A stretch of DNA of 64,000 bases, taken from NCBI GenBank assembly GCA_019426215.1, contig CM033393.1:11876046-11940045 (forward strand), read 5' to 3'. The notes beneath the pieces are model-generated. The model did not search any database. It saw only the letters and a program-made list of their open reading frames with translations, and was not told the DNA's origin. The stretch's first letter is position 1. Every line of letters begins with the position of its first letter. Source of the stretch: Buddleja alternifolia (lineage: Eukaryota; Streptophyta; Magnoliopsida; Lamiales; Scrophulariaceae). This document shows, one piece after another, positions 9,720 through 21,757 of the stretch. Made by a program: the position numbers and the translations under genes.

Positions 9720-12700
9720 TCAATTATACCTAATTCACTTCTCAAAGTGAGAAAACATTGTTAGTTGAGCGCTTTGGTGAAGATATCTGCCAATTGTTTG
9801 TCAGTTCCAATAAAGCGCATGGAGATATCTTTCTTTTAAATGTGGTCACGAAGAAAATGGTATCTAATGTCAATGTGTTTGGTTCTGGAATGAAGAACCG
9901 GGTTTTGAGTCATGGCTAGAGCGCTTTGGTTATCACAATGAATGGGGGTTGGACCTAGGATTATTCCATAATCTCTAAGTTGTTGCCTCATCCATAACAC
10001 TTGAGCGCAACAACTTCCTGCAGCTACATACTCAGCTTCGGCTGTGGAGGTACCTATAGATTGTTGTTTCTTACTATGCCATGAAACTAACCTATCACCT
10101 AGAAATTGACATGTACTACTAGTACTCTTACGATCTATTTTGCAACTTGCAAAATCTGCATCTGAGTAACCAATTGGTTCAAAAGGAGAATCCCTAGGAT
10201 ACCATAAGCCCACATTCTGTGTGCCTTTTAGGTATTTAAGGATCTTCTTGGCAGCAATTAAGTGTGACTCTTTAGGATCGGCTTGAAATCGTGCACACAT
10301 GCGTACCGAAAACATAATATCAGGTTTACTAGTAGTAAGATAAAGAAGTGATCCAATGATACCTCTATAATTAGTGATATCAACTTTCTTTCCACTTTCA
10401 TCTTTATCTAACTTAAGTGTTTGGCTCATTGGAATTTTTGAATATGATGCATTTTCCATACCAAATTTCTTAATCATATCTCTTGTATATTTAGCTTGAT
10501 TAATAAATATGCCATTAGGGAGTTGTTTAACTTGTAATCCTAAGAAGAAAGTTAATTCACCCATCATGCTCATTTCAAATTGTTCTTGCATCATTTTCGA
10601 AAATTTCTCACACAGACGCTTATTGGTAGAACCAAATATAATATCATCAACATAAATTTGGACTAAAAGAATATCTTCGTTATTGGTAATTTTGAATAAC
10701 GTTGTATCAACGCTGCCTTTTGAAAAGCTTTTACCAATGAGGAAGATAGAGAGAGTGTCATACCATGCTCGGGGTGCTTGCTTAAGCCCATAAAGTGCTT
10801 TGTCTAGCTTGTAGACCATACCCTTACCATGATTGTTGATGAATCCTGGTGGTTGCTCCACATATACTTCTTCTTGGAGTTTACCATTCAGGAAAGCACT
10901 CTTCACGTCCATCTGATACGCCATGAACTTGTTGAATGCTGCATACGCTAGAAACATGCGGATTGCTTCAAGACAAGCGACAATAGCGTATGTCTCATCA
11001 AAGTCAATACCCTCCTCTTAGCAATATCCTTGAGCTACGAGTCTGGCCTTGTTCCTTATCACAATGCCGTTCTCATCCATCTTGTTTCTATAAACCCATC
11101 TAGTTCCAATAACTCCTTGGTGAGTTGGCCTTGGTACTAGCGTCCAAACCTTATTTCGTTCAAACTGATTAAGCTCTTCTTGCATAGCTTCAATCCAACT
11201 TGGGTCGCTTAGCGCTTCATCCACTTTCTTAGGTTCCATTTGAGATAAAAAAAACTTGCGAACATAGCCTCATTGAATGTAGCGGCTCTAGTCCTAACAG
11301 GCGCTTCAATATCTCCAATAATTTGCTCAAGTGGATGATCACGCAGCCATAGTCTATCTGGTTGGAAAGGGTTAAGAGGTTGAACAGATGCTTGACGATC
11401 AGACACTTGATTATCCTCTTGCGTAGGCGCTTCAAGTTCACAGATTCTTGTTTGCTCTTAATGATCACTCTCTTCATGATCATCAGCATTTCTTACAATA
11501 TTGTACATTTTAACCTCACGAGTAATCTTAGGAGGTGGTACTGAGATCTCATCATCGTCTTCAGTATCTTTATCAATAGTATCTTAGACGCTTGATGATA
11601 TAGATCTTCAACTCCTACATCATTTACATTAACCTTACTCGGTTCTTGGTTAGCATCATAAAAAACAACATGAATAGATTCCTCAACCTTCAATTTGATC
11701 TTATTTAGGATGCGAAAATTCTTTCCATTTTTGGCGTAGCCTAGAAAGATTCCCTCATCCGCTTTAGGATCAACTGTCTTTAGACTTTGGGATCCATTAT
11801 TATGGATAAAACATTTTGAACCAAAGACGTGAAAATATGAAACATTTGGCTTACGTCTCTTCCACAGTTCATATGGGGTTTTCCCATGCTGTTTGTTGAT
11901 CATGCAACGGTTTTGAGTGTAATAGGCAGTGTTGATCGCTTCGGCCCAAAACCTAGGAGCAAGCTTGGATTCTGCCAACATTGTCCTAGAGGCTTCCTTA
12001 AGCATTCGGTTCTGGCGCTCAACAACAGTCATGTGCCTTGACGATCCACTATCGAAATACCACACAGATGTATCGGCTCTAGCTCTAGGTACCTGCAATC
12101 AAAAGGGAAGTTCTATTTCTGTTCAGGTACCCATTGTTGCTTGGATCCTTTAACATTAGTAGCATTGTTAGATTGAATAGAACTTTAGGAACCCATATTT
12201 GCCTGGTCTTCATTTTAGGAATACTGGCCTTTTTGGGTTTCACAACATGTTGTGTGTGCTTTTTGGGTGTATAATAATATCCTCGATTATAATGGTAGTC
12301 ATAATCATAGTCATAATCATAATCATCACAGTATCGATAATATGATCTTGACTGTCTTGGATATTGACGCTGGTATTTCCTTGGTGCTGGCTTGGATTGC
12401 AATTTTGGTGCTGGACGATTAGCGCTTGATTCACAGTGGTCAGACTTATCTTTAGCCTTTTGAGCGTTTGGATAGACCCGTCTTTGTGAATCATTTGCCT
12501 TAGCCATATCCTTGCCTGAGTTAGCTTTAACTTTCTCATTTAGCCTCTTACCATTGTCGCTGGGTTCATTTTGTGTTTGACCTTGTGAACCTTTCTCAAC
12601 AAAGATAACACCCTTTCCATTGTTGTTTTCCGTAACGTTAGATTTATTAGGTTGTTTACCAAGTTTATCGCATCCTAAACCGGTCTTTTCATCAAATAAT

Positions 12701-12840
12701 CTAGTTACTTCAGTCACATTATCCAACTTTCTAGAAGCTTTTGATAATGATGAGATGAGCTACTCTGATTTAGCAAGTCTAGCGATCAAATCAGCTTCTC
12801 TCTTGACTATTATATCAAGATCGCTTTTTAATTGAATAAT
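9720..12840 (-). pseudogene. pol (and gag C-terminus) of element C, with internal deletion
   Basis: Minus-strand copia polyprotein. From 12840 down: the gag tail with a stop (KSE*), a YDYDYDY-rich linker, and a protease with DSGSSRHMT. The protease then jumps at about 12026 straight to VERQNRMLKEASRTM, the C-terminal part of integrase. The rest of protease and nearly all of the integrase catalytic core, including the first two acidic residues, are missing (roughly 900 bp by comparison with normal copia). Reverse transcriptase follows: start at about 11239, [22 protein letters not shown], and the active site YVDDIIFG near 10645-10670. RNase H follows, with [24 protein letters not shown] and [11 protein letters not shown]. 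Stops include TAA near 11020 and a CAA-to-TAA change at 9835-9837. Frameshifts occur near 12100 and 11500. The element cannot encode integrase. Confidence 0.85.
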
Positions 12841-12854
12841 CACTAGTACAGAAA

Positions 12855-13209
12855 AGACCTGTTACAGCGCACATTTTACAGCGATTTTTTGAAAACCGCT
12901 GAATGGAGAGACTTATTACAGCGGTTTATAAGTGAACCGTTATAATGGATATTAACCGGGTACCTATTACAACGGTTTTTTATTGAACCGCTGTAATAGG
13001 CCCAAACCTATTATAGCGGTTCGGTAAAAAACCGCTATTATAAGTCGAACCGAAATAAAAAAAATAAAAAATTTATAGCGGTTCAATACCGAACCGCTAT
13101 AACCGGTTTATCCCAGTTATAGCGGTTCAATACCGAACCGCTATAACCGATTTATCCCAGTTATAGCGGTTCAGTAACGAACCGCTATAACTGGGAATCA
13201 GTTATAGCG
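12855..13209. repeat. Left subterminal repeat region of the CACTA element
   Basis: At least ten imperfect inverted copies of a roughly 12-bp motif (TTATAGCGGTTC and its complement GAACCGCTATAA), often as back-to-back hairpins. Such arrays are where the CACTA DNA-binding protein (TnpA in En/Spm) binds. A remaining copy lies at 14983-15010, after the solo LTR. Three nearly identical about 45-bp units occur at 13070-13200. Confidence 0.8.
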
Positions 13210-14982
13210 TGTTAGGAATTTCATGTTAGATGTTTTGATGATGACAAATAGGACTTCATGTTAGACCCCAAGAAATGTAAAGTATAAAAGCTTTCATAGA
13301 ACAAATATGTAAGCGCCTGAAAGCTCGTGTTTTTTCACTAGACTTGTATTTTTATAGAGTTTAGACTAAGAATGTGATACTAAATCACTAGAAGAATTCT
13401 GCGTGAGTCTACCAAGTGATGAAGTTGAAGATCAAGCGTCTGAAGAAACAGTAAAGATAAATATTAGTCTCAAGCGTCCATCAAACGCTAAACGACTATC
13501 CCGGGTTACGAACTCAGCGCTCAAGATTTGATATGGACCTTAGACCAAGTACTTAACACTAAGTCAATGATAGAATTCTGAGTGAGTCTATCAAAGATAA
13601 AGTGAAAGGACAAGCGTCTAAAGGATCGGGCAAAGATTGTGACCTCTTCAAGCGTCTGATTAACAAAGAAGACTACTTTCAAGAAGCCTAAAACTCCAAA
13701 GGCTCAAACGCCTAGTTCTCTAAGCGTAACCTGAAGATTCAAACCCAAGTTATCAAAGATGCATGAATCAACGGAAATTATTCCCAAACGGAAATAAAAC
13801 AAGGAAGTGCTATTAAAATATAAGCACAACAACTTATGGGCAAACCATATCTTTGACCTAAGACTGTCAGATTTATGAAACCAAGACCATGCCTAACCAA
13901 TTAAATATACCCAAAGTTAGGATTGTCAGAATTCATGGAATGTTTAGGGAAATGAGACTCCAACCGTGTCCAACGGACAAAATCTCATAACAATCTATAA
14001 ATAACCTTTTCAGCAAAAGGGACAATAGGGATAGATATAGAAAAACATCTGGACGTAAAAATAAAAAAAAAGGTTCAAAACGTTGCTGAATTGTTTTAAA
14101 AAGAGCTTATACACTCCAGAGCCGAAATCTTTTTAAGCTTTCTCAAATACATTCCTAGATAGTCACCCATATCTCAAATCTCTTTTTAAGAAGAACCTAC
14201 ACTACCATTGAGATATCTCCAAGTTGTTTGAACTTTCCAAAAACAAACAAACCCGTGACCAAAACCATCAACACCTTTCATCTGAGTGAGAAAGCTGGTT
14301 GACTTACAAGCAATATTTTTGTGTAAAAGAAGCTTGTTGAAGTTGATCTCTATTGGAGCTGAAATCTGTGTGACCAAGGAGTTCCGAGATCAAGGGTGAC
14401 TTGCACCATTTCTGAGTGAAAGAAGCAAGGGGATAGAAGGTCTTTAGTGGAGCTGAAATCTGTGTGACCAAGGAGTTTCGAGATCATATCCAATCTCCCT
14501 CTATCTTGTAGAAGTCTCTGTGTGACTCTTCGATAATTATCATAGTGGAAAACCTCCCTGATAAAAGGAGAAGAAGGACGTAGCTGGGATTACATCACCC
14601 AGTGAACCTTACAAATATCTTGTGTCATTTACCTCTTTAAGCATTCATTGTTTTACTGCTTTACTATTCATATTGCATACATTCTGATAAAGTTTTAAAA
14701 CAACTAAGCGACTACTTTCGATTAACAAACCGAACGCTAAGCTATAAAATACTTCCGCTGTGCTAACCCTGATTTAGTGACTAAACTCTACCCTACTTTG
14801 GTAAGCGTTGAAATCACCGAGTCTAAGTTAACGTTTCTCAAGCGCCACATCCAGCGCTTAAAGCTTTCCAAGCGTTCAAATACCTCAAAGTGATACGAAT
14901 TTTTAGAAGTCGAAAAAGACTTCAGGGTCTATTCAACCCCCCCTCCCTTCTAGACCCTTTCGTATACCACTTGGGACCAACA
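13210..14982 (+). repeat. Solo SIRE-like LTR inside the CACTA element
   Basis: Complete LTR, TGTTAGGAATTTC...CTTGGGACCAACA, with no internal retroelement sequence. It is flanked by a perfect 5-bp duplication TAGCG (13205-13209 and 14983-14987) that lies in a CACTA subterminal motif. A perfect duplication around a single LTR points to insertion of a full element followed by LTR-LTR recombination. It contains the TGTCCAACGGACA palindrome (13967-13979) and a TATA-like box just after it. Length 1773 bp. It holds a segment (about 13500-13640) that repeats the block for 'defined by two 5-TAGACTAAG/GACCAAGTA' boundaries, making it longer than the other LTRs. Confidence 0.9.
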
Positions 14983-15039
14983 TAGCGGTTTAGTACCGAA
15001 CCGTTATAATAAGTAATTAAAAAAAATTAAAAAAATTCC

Positions 15040-15083
15040 CTCTCTTTTTTCCCCCCAAAATCCGATCTCCTCCTCTCATTTCT

Positions 15084-15114
<31 letters not shown>

Positions 15115-15410
15115 ACTCTACTCTCTCTCTCTCTACTCTACTCTCTCTCTCTCTACTCTACTCTCTCTCTCACTCTCAAGCTCCCGCCCCCGCGTCGCCA
15201 CCGTCTCCACCACCACCACAATCCGCCGCCGCCGCCGCCCCATTCGATTTTTCTCTATCTCTCTACTCGATCTCTCTCTCTATACTCTACTCTCTCTCTC
15301 ACTCTCAAGCTAACCGGCCCCGCCCCCGTCCCGTCGCCACCACCTCCACCACCACCCCAAACCGCCGCCGCCGCCGTGACCCACCATACACTCCTCCTCT
15401 CTCTCTTTAT

Positions 15411-15451
<41 letters not shown>

Positions 15452-15480
15452 TATATATGTTATGTTATATATATATATTA
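15040..15480. repeat. CT microsatellite, GCC-rich tracts and TA microsatellite
   Basis: Two imperfect copies of a block made of (CT)n, then a GCCCCCG-rich stretch and CCGCCGCCGCC (about 15085-15240 and 15250-15380), followed by a (TA)n run from about 15413. It lies between the left subterminal repeats and the CACTA gene and may be its promoter or 5' leader. No coding region is recognisable at 15480-15990. Confidence 0.6.
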
Positions 15481-16000
15481 TGTATATATTAATTTTAGGT
15501 TTATGTTTGTATATAGGTGTTGGGGTTTTGTGATTTAATTTATATAATGTAGGTTATGTGTTAATTTCTTGTTTGTTATATATTAATGTTATGTTAATTA
15601 GGATTCTGTGATGTATATAATGTAGGTTATATGTTAATTTGTTAATTATTGTTATATATATCATGTTATGTTAATTGGGGTTTTATAAATTATATAGTGG
15701 ATTTTTGTTATTATGTTCTAGTTGACTATGTTATAATGTGGATTGTTGTTATGTTATAGTTGATTATATTAATTGGTTTTGTTAATTATATAATGTGGGT
15801 TTTTGTTATATATATGTTATTTTAAGGACAAATGTCACTTATAGTCCTTAAAGTATTTAATTTGTCTCACTTACGTCCCTAAACTAAAATTTGTTACGCT
15901 ACCGTCCCTAAAGTAATAATTTTGTCTCACTTAAATTCTTTTAGGTCAAAATATTCCTTTTTTGGAAAGTTTTTGGAGCTTCTCGGTTGTGCAGAAAGTT

Positions 16001-16378
16001 GTGCGAGTCTTCACGAGAAAATTCATAACTAATTGTAGAAAGCTCGGATTCATGAACCGTTTTCTTCCTATGAAACTAGACACATAGGGCTATCCACAAA
16101 TATATCTCAAATACTCAGTAGATGTCTAGAAAAAAGCAAATTTGTATTCAAAGTTAGAGAAAAATCTGTCAATTTTCAAAACAGCTGTGCGCGTCTTCAC
16201 GAGAAAATTCATAACTCATTATAGAAAGCTCTGATTCATGAACCATTTTATTCATAAGAAACTAGACACATAGGGATATACATACATATATCGAACATAC
16301 TCATGAGATGCCTAGAACAAATCAGACTTGCATTCAAAGTTAGTAAAAGGGATATACATACATATATCGAACATACTC
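16001..16378. repeat. Imperfect tandem duplication, period about 186 bp
   Basis: The block starting GTGCGAGTCTTCACGAG at 16001 recurs at 16187 with scattered changes. A short third piece (GGGATATACATACATATATCG) at about 16348 repeats part of the second unit. It lies directly upstream of the first recognisable exon of the CACTA gene, so earlier exons may have been replaced here. Confidence 0.65.
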
Positions 16379-16379
16379 A

Positions 16380-19300
16380 GGAGGTGCTGCAAACCCAAGT
16401 GTTGAAAATGAGATACGTAAAGGTATTACAATAATGAAGAAAGTAATAAAGGCCAAAAGTAAAGGCATAAAGCTACAAGTTGGTTGGAACGAGCATGGTC
16501 AGCCATTTGACCCAAATAAATCAACTTTTGTTGGTTACATTGGCGTGATAGCTCGTGACAGGGTCCCTATTACTATCAGTGATTGGCGCAACGTCTCTGC
16601 AGCAATAAAATATGCCATTTGGAATGAAATAGCTGTAAGTTAGTTATTATATATTATGTTTTTAATTGGTAAATGTAGTTTTTTTTCTCTAAATTAACAT
16701 TTTTTATATACTTTGTTGTTTGTTTTTTATAGTTGGCCTTTGATATTGACGAAAGTAGACAGAAGTTCGTCTTAGCCGAGGCTGGGAAGCTAGCTCGAAA
16801 CTATAGGAGCTACTTGACCAGAATCTGGGTAGAGGATGATGATGGAGGATGATGATGGGAACATTAATTCAAGCCCACCCGAAAATATCGTATATCTCAA
16901 GAAGATTGGACACAATTTGTAAAAGTACGCCAAAGTGAAGCTTTTCAGGTAATTATTTTAATTTATGGTTTCATTTTAATTTATTTGAAACTATATACAT
17001 TTACTAATGCCTTGATTATATAATGAACAGCAACTACGTAAGGAAAATGGGGAAAGAGCAAAGGAACCTGAATATCCTTACAGGGCATCACGTCTTGGAT
17101 ATGCTCAAGTGGAGCATATTGAGGTACGTAGTTCGTTACAAGTTTTAATTCTAATCAAATTTCCTTACTAATTTTCTAATCAAATTTCCTTAATTACAAA
17201 TTTTCTAATCAAATTTATTTCCTTACAAATTTTCTTATATAGAAGCAAAAAAGAAAGGATGCTGGGTCAGATGTCACAGAGGTGACACGAGCACTAGTGT
17301 GGAGGGTTGCACATTCTGACAGCCAGAACAACATTGATAATGTCAATGTTAAAAGAGTAGTGGAATCAATGGTGAGTTATTTGCAATTTTAGTTATATAG
17401 TGTGTTGTATGTTTTTTTAAAAATAATTTTAAAATAACAAATTTTTGTATTTTTTAAATGTATTATTACAAGAAAGCTTATCACAGGAGGGTAGCCACAG
17501 TGGACCCGAGAAGACCCGGAATGATATACTGGCTATAGTTCTTAAAAAGAAGGAGCATCCGGGTCGAGTTAGGGGTGTAGGCTTTGGGGTATCCCAAAAA
17601 GATTACTTTTCGGATTCAAAGCCTTCAAAAAATGCGGTGATTGATAGCTTGTAAGACACGGTTCAAATGCTCACTCAATCACTATTCGAATTGCGACGCG
17701 AGTTTGACGAGCATAGGGCATCTGGGTCGCAGTAGCCACATACAGAAGAGGCGGTTCCTTTGAAAGATAACTGCCCAGAAGTGAAAAACCTTCCTCAGGT
17801 AATTAATGAAAAGCATATTGTTTAGTGATAATGTAACTTTCAATCCTATATTTCTGTATGATATACAAAATTTTCTAATATAATGGTATATATATATATG
17901 TAGGATGTGGTGCAGTGTCAATTAGCACTTTCTACACCGTGTTATCGTTTGGTGGCAAGAGGAACAATGTACAATCGACCAAAGGATAGAACATTGCATA
18001 CATGTCCATTAGCCTCCCACCTCGTGAAAGTGACGATTGACATTGCAATTGAAGATATTGCACCCTTACCAGTCCCTCTCGATGATGAAGGAGTGTTCAC
18101 AGTATCTGAGGCTGTGGGATACATGGTTGCTTGGCCTAAGAGTCTTGTCATTGTCAGTGATGCATCGGTACGTAATTATTAATAGCTAGTCATTAATAAA
18201 TTATAACAATTGTTTAATGTTAATAAATATACTTTCATTGATAACGCCCACGTTTTGTTTCTTTTGCTTATAGTCTCTCAGAAAATCCAAATCATCAGTC
18301 GAAAAAAGTAAATCAGAGACGACGAAGCACTCACATGTCAAAAATACACCTCTAGTGGCCAGCCCTCCTGCTCCACGCCCTAATTCACTTGCAGTTCTTG
18401 AAAGGTTCTTTGGGATGATGGCTGCTGATAACACTATCCGGATAGACATACCCGAGGAAATCTTCAATATCCCCTTTCCAGAATATATTGGGCGGGAGGA
18501 GATCGGTCACTTTCTGCATAAAGAACAGATAGGAGTCTCTATCATTTCTGCTTACATCTAGTAAGTTTTTAAATATTAATTAATAAAAAGTAAGCTTTTA
18601 ATTAAATTATTTTACTGCATTAATTTGAACTATGTTTATTTTTGTTACTCAAATTTATTTTATGCTCAATTGTAGGTGTTTGTGGGTTAATCACGTGGGC
18701 CCTGAACAAAAACAAAATAAATTCGGGTTCCTTAGCCCACATTCTATATCTGCGGGAGCAGGAATTACTCCCATTCAGCGTGTTGACCAATCGCAATATA
18801 TAGCAAATACTATGATAGCTAGTGCACTGGAGGGGAAGTTGTTTCTTGCACCTTACAACTCCGGGTGAGCTACTAAAGACACATTGTTATTTTGTAAAAT
18901 TTGTTACGTAGGCATAACTAATTTTAAATTTATCTTTTGAATATGCTGATTAGGGGACATTGGTTGTTGCTCGTGATTGATCCAATTAAAGAGATTGTTT
19001 ATTATTTGGATTCTTTGCACGGTGATCCAAATAACCGACGTGATATGAAAGATATGATCAATCAGTAAGTTTTATCATTCAATTAAATGTATCCATTATA
19101 TTTAATATTAAGTTTAAAGTATATATATTATAACTAGATTTCATATATATATATTTGCTTGATATTGACATATTTCCTTGATTTTTGATGTTTTTAACAG
19201 CGCTGTGTTGATGTTTCGAGCAAATAACAACAACCAAAAGATCAAATCAAAAAACAAGGCCTGTAAATGGAGTTGTATACAGGTTAGTGTAATTATATTA

Positions 19301-19677
19301 TTTTAATTATAGTTTCAAGAAATTATTCGTATAAAAGTTATTTGTTCTAATACAATTTTGATTTGAATTTAATTTGTAGTGCCCCATTCAAATAAATGAC
19401 ATAGATTGTGGTTTCTTCGTCATGAAATTCATGAACGATATTATTAGACACGGAGAATCTATAATCCCACCGACAATATGCATAATCCTAATTAATATTA
19501 ATCAAATTCTAATGTCCCTTTTAAGTTATTAAACATTTTTGTTGGATTTTAATATTTGTCTTGCAGTACTTTGCTGATTGTCAGTACGCCTCTTACACTA
19601 TAGCGCAACTTGATGAAGCACGTTTTGAATTGGCACAATACATTTTTAAATGCGCTTTTGATATGCCGGCGGTGTAA
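16380..19677 (+). pseudogene. CACTA accessory gene: En/Spm-type transposase-associated region plus Ulp1-like (C48) cysteine protease
   Basis: Multi-exon gene with plant GT-AG introns. Approximate exons: 16380-16633, 16735-16950, 17031-17124, 17243-17371, 17472-17799, 17904-18167, 18274-18560, 18676-18867, 18956-19064, 19201-19281, 19379-19475, 19567-19677. The N-terminal half (FVGYIGVIARD, ISDWRNV, RNYRSYLTR) resembles the plant Transposase_24 (Ptta/En/Spm) domain. A middle CYRLVARGTMYN block is typical of plant CACTA proteins. The C-terminus is a Ulp1/SENP-type protease with His at 18958-18960 (GHW), Asp at 19009-19011 (YYLDS), Gln at 19389-19391 and Cys at 19407-19409 (DCGFF), so the catalytic set is present. 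It ends in TAA at 19675-19677. The 5' half is damaged: in-frame stops at 17652 and about 17734, a disturbed exon end near 16850, and a predicted stop across the 18560/18676 splice. Probably not functional as a whole. Confidence 0.72.
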
Positions 19678-19924
19678 GTTGAAAATTATTGTAAATTTTT
19701 ATTTGATTTAAAAGCAGTGATTAGTTTATATTGGTTTATTGTAAACTCGTTATCATTTGTAATTATTGGAGAGTATTATTTGGTGAATTAAATTAATTTT
19801 GGATTTGAATTTGTTGTTTCTGTTGAGCAATTGGTTTGTTTTATGTGTTATTGATGAGTTGAATTTTGAGCTTGTGGGAAGGATATAGTTAGCTGAAATT
19901 ATAAATAAAAAAAAACAAAAAAAA

Positions 19925-20160
19925 AATTCGGACCGGTTATAGCGGTTCGTTGCTGAACCGTTGTAACAGGTTACGGATTTTAAACTAAAAAAAATAATTT
20001 ATTAGTCTGTTACAGCAGTTCATTATTGAACTGCTGTAATAGGTCTCATTTTACAGCGGTTTTTAACCGCTGTAATAGTAAACATACCAATTACAGCGAT
20101 ACGTATTACAGCGGTTAAAATCGCTGTAATAGTGCAAAAAAAACCGTTGTAACAGACCTC
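19925..20160. repeat. Right subterminal repeat region of the CACTA element
   Basis: Inverted copies of TTACAGCGGTTTT / AACCGCTGTAATA and related forms, mirroring the left end. With the left array they define the two ends recognised by the transposition machinery. Confidence 0.8.
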
Positions 20161-20173
20161 TTCTGTACTAGTG

Positions 20174-21661
20174 AATTTCACTCTCAAGCGATTGGTTCTT
20201 CTCAATGCACTGTTGCTGAACTTGCAACTCTGCTTTGAGCGTTACTTTATCTCTTGTGAGTGATGAGATAATAGCGAGATCATTTTGATATATTTTGGCA
20301 GTTTCTTGACATTCATTGTAGTATTCTTTAACTTTGTCAAGTAATTCATCATAAGAGAGAGGAATAGATAAGTCATTGATTACCTCAGGAGACGCTTCAT
20401 CATCTCTAGCCATGAGACATATGAGCGCTGAGTCATCTAATGGCTCATCATCGTCACTACTCTCCTCTGATGATTCTAAATCTTCAGGTGCGGATGCTGG
20501 TTCTGATTCCGCTAGCAAACCTTGTTGACGAAGGTTGCTCCTGAATTGGTTTCTATCCAAATAATCCTGCCTTGAGGGCTTGGATACGTTTGGATAAGGG
20601 AAATTTACCTGGTAGTGCCCTTGTTTCCTACAATTATAACAAAGATTAGTTTTCATCTTTTGTTCATTTGTTAACCTTGCAATGTGTGGTTTTGAGACCA
20701 CTGGAGCTGAGAGATTTTGAGTAGACGCTTGGTACTGAACAGGCGCTTGGGGTGAGGGAACAGAATACTGAGGCGCTTGAAGCTGTTGTTGCATCGGAGA
20801 AGGCGCTTGATATGAACTTTGTTTTTTATTATTGAAACTTTTTCCTTTCTTTTCATATCTCAAGAACTTTCTGAATCTATTCAGCAAAGCCAACTCCTCT
20901 TCTTCATTGATATCTAAATTCTTTCTTTTATTGCCCGATTTGCCTTTGATTGATGCTATAAGCGCTCCAGATTTAATCACCGGACTACTCACAACATCAC
21001 TAGCAGAATTCAACTCGAACTCAAATGCTTTGAGCTCTGAAAAGGCGTCTTCTGGAGTTAGGAGATCCAACATATTTGATTCTCTCATAGCAGTTGTCTT
21101 CATTAAGAATTTACTTGGTAAACTTCTAAAGATCTTAACCACCATTTCTCGATTCTGCAAATCCATTCCCAACGATGTAAGTTCTGTAACTAGAGCTGTA
21201 AATCTTATATCTAATTGCTCTAAAGTTTCATTGGGTAGCATCTTAAATCCGTTAAACTTTTCCTTGGCAATAGAAAGTTTATTTTCTTTAATCTGAGCTG
21301 AACCACCACAAATTGTAGCCAACTTATCCCATATTTCTTTAGTGGTTTTGCAAGACTTGATCTTGTTGAATAGGTTGTCATTATCACCAACAGCCGTATA
21401 CAGAGCGTTACGACCAACATTATCCAAATTAGCTCTTCGACGCTCATCTGGAGACCATTCTTGTTTCGGTTTTTCAACGTAACCATCGGGAGTGTCTTCC
21501 GTGGCTCCAGGCGCTCTTGTGACAACTTTATTTATTTTGATTGACCCATCTGAAATAATATCACACATGTCATCATCACATGAACAGAGATATGTAAATG
21601 CTTTGACTTTCCATGTGTCAAGATTTGATTCAGTCAGTTTGGGAACTTTAGCAAATGCCAT
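20174..21661 (-). pseudogene. gag of element C, split by the CACTA insertion
   Basis: A 497-residue open frame starting MAFAKVPKLTESN. It carries a UBN2/gag-type N-terminal region (DTWKVKAFTYL, residues about 10-240, with KEIWDKLATICGG and LPSKFLMKTTAM) and a Gln/Pro-rich linker (about 290-325). A zinc knuckle CYNCRKQGHYQVNF follows (about 343-356), in which the last cysteine of CX2CX4HX4C is replaced by phenylalanine. After an acidic Ser/Asp/Glu tract it ends in a helical region. The frame is cut at the CACTA junction; its continuation is at 12840 downward on the minus strand, where a TAG follows within about 35 codons. The start ATG lies about 80 bases after the PBS, as expected. It forms the virus-like particle in active copia elements. 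Confidence 0.85.
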
Positions 21662-21743
21662 GTTTAAAGTCTAAAGCAACTAAGTTTGAAAGAGGATCTA
21701 AACAAGCAGTTATGCTTGGAAATTTTAAATTTCAACTTTAACC

Positions 21744-21755
21744 GCTCTGATACCA
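21744..21755 (-). other. Primer-binding site of element C (initiator Met tRNA)
   Basis: The minus strand reads TGGTATCAGAGC two bases inside the 5' LTR end, the standard complement of the plant initiator-methionine tRNA 3' end. Confidence 0.9.
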
Positions 21756-21757
21756 CT

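Larger units (their letters stand above)
12841..20173 (+). mobile_element. CACTA (En/Spm) DNA transposon inserted in gag of element C
   Basis: Terminal inverted repeats CACTAGTACAGAA (12841-12853) and its reverse complement (20161-20173). A perfect 3-bp target duplication AAT (12838-12840, 20174-20176). Both ends carry many subterminal palindromic copies of an AACCGCTATAA-type motif, as in this superfamily. It holds one multi-exon gene on the plus strand ending in a Ulp1-type protease. I see no DDE transposase (TnpD/Transposase_21), so it looks non-autonomous. Length is 7333 bp, or about 5.55 kb without the solo LTR inside it. Confidence 0.92.

Noticed and set aside
12290..12340. Short regular repeats (TCATAA/TCATAG) that could suggest a CRISPR-like or regulatory array
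   Set aside because: They are the reverse complement of codons for a YDYDYDYDY stretch in the gag/pol linker of element C, so simple coding repeats. The genome is eukaryotic.
16434..19677. Treating the Ulp1-type gene as a host SUMO protease (ESD4/OTS type)
   Set aside because: It lies wholly within CACTA terminal repeats, has the En/Spm-type N-terminal part, and carries stops.
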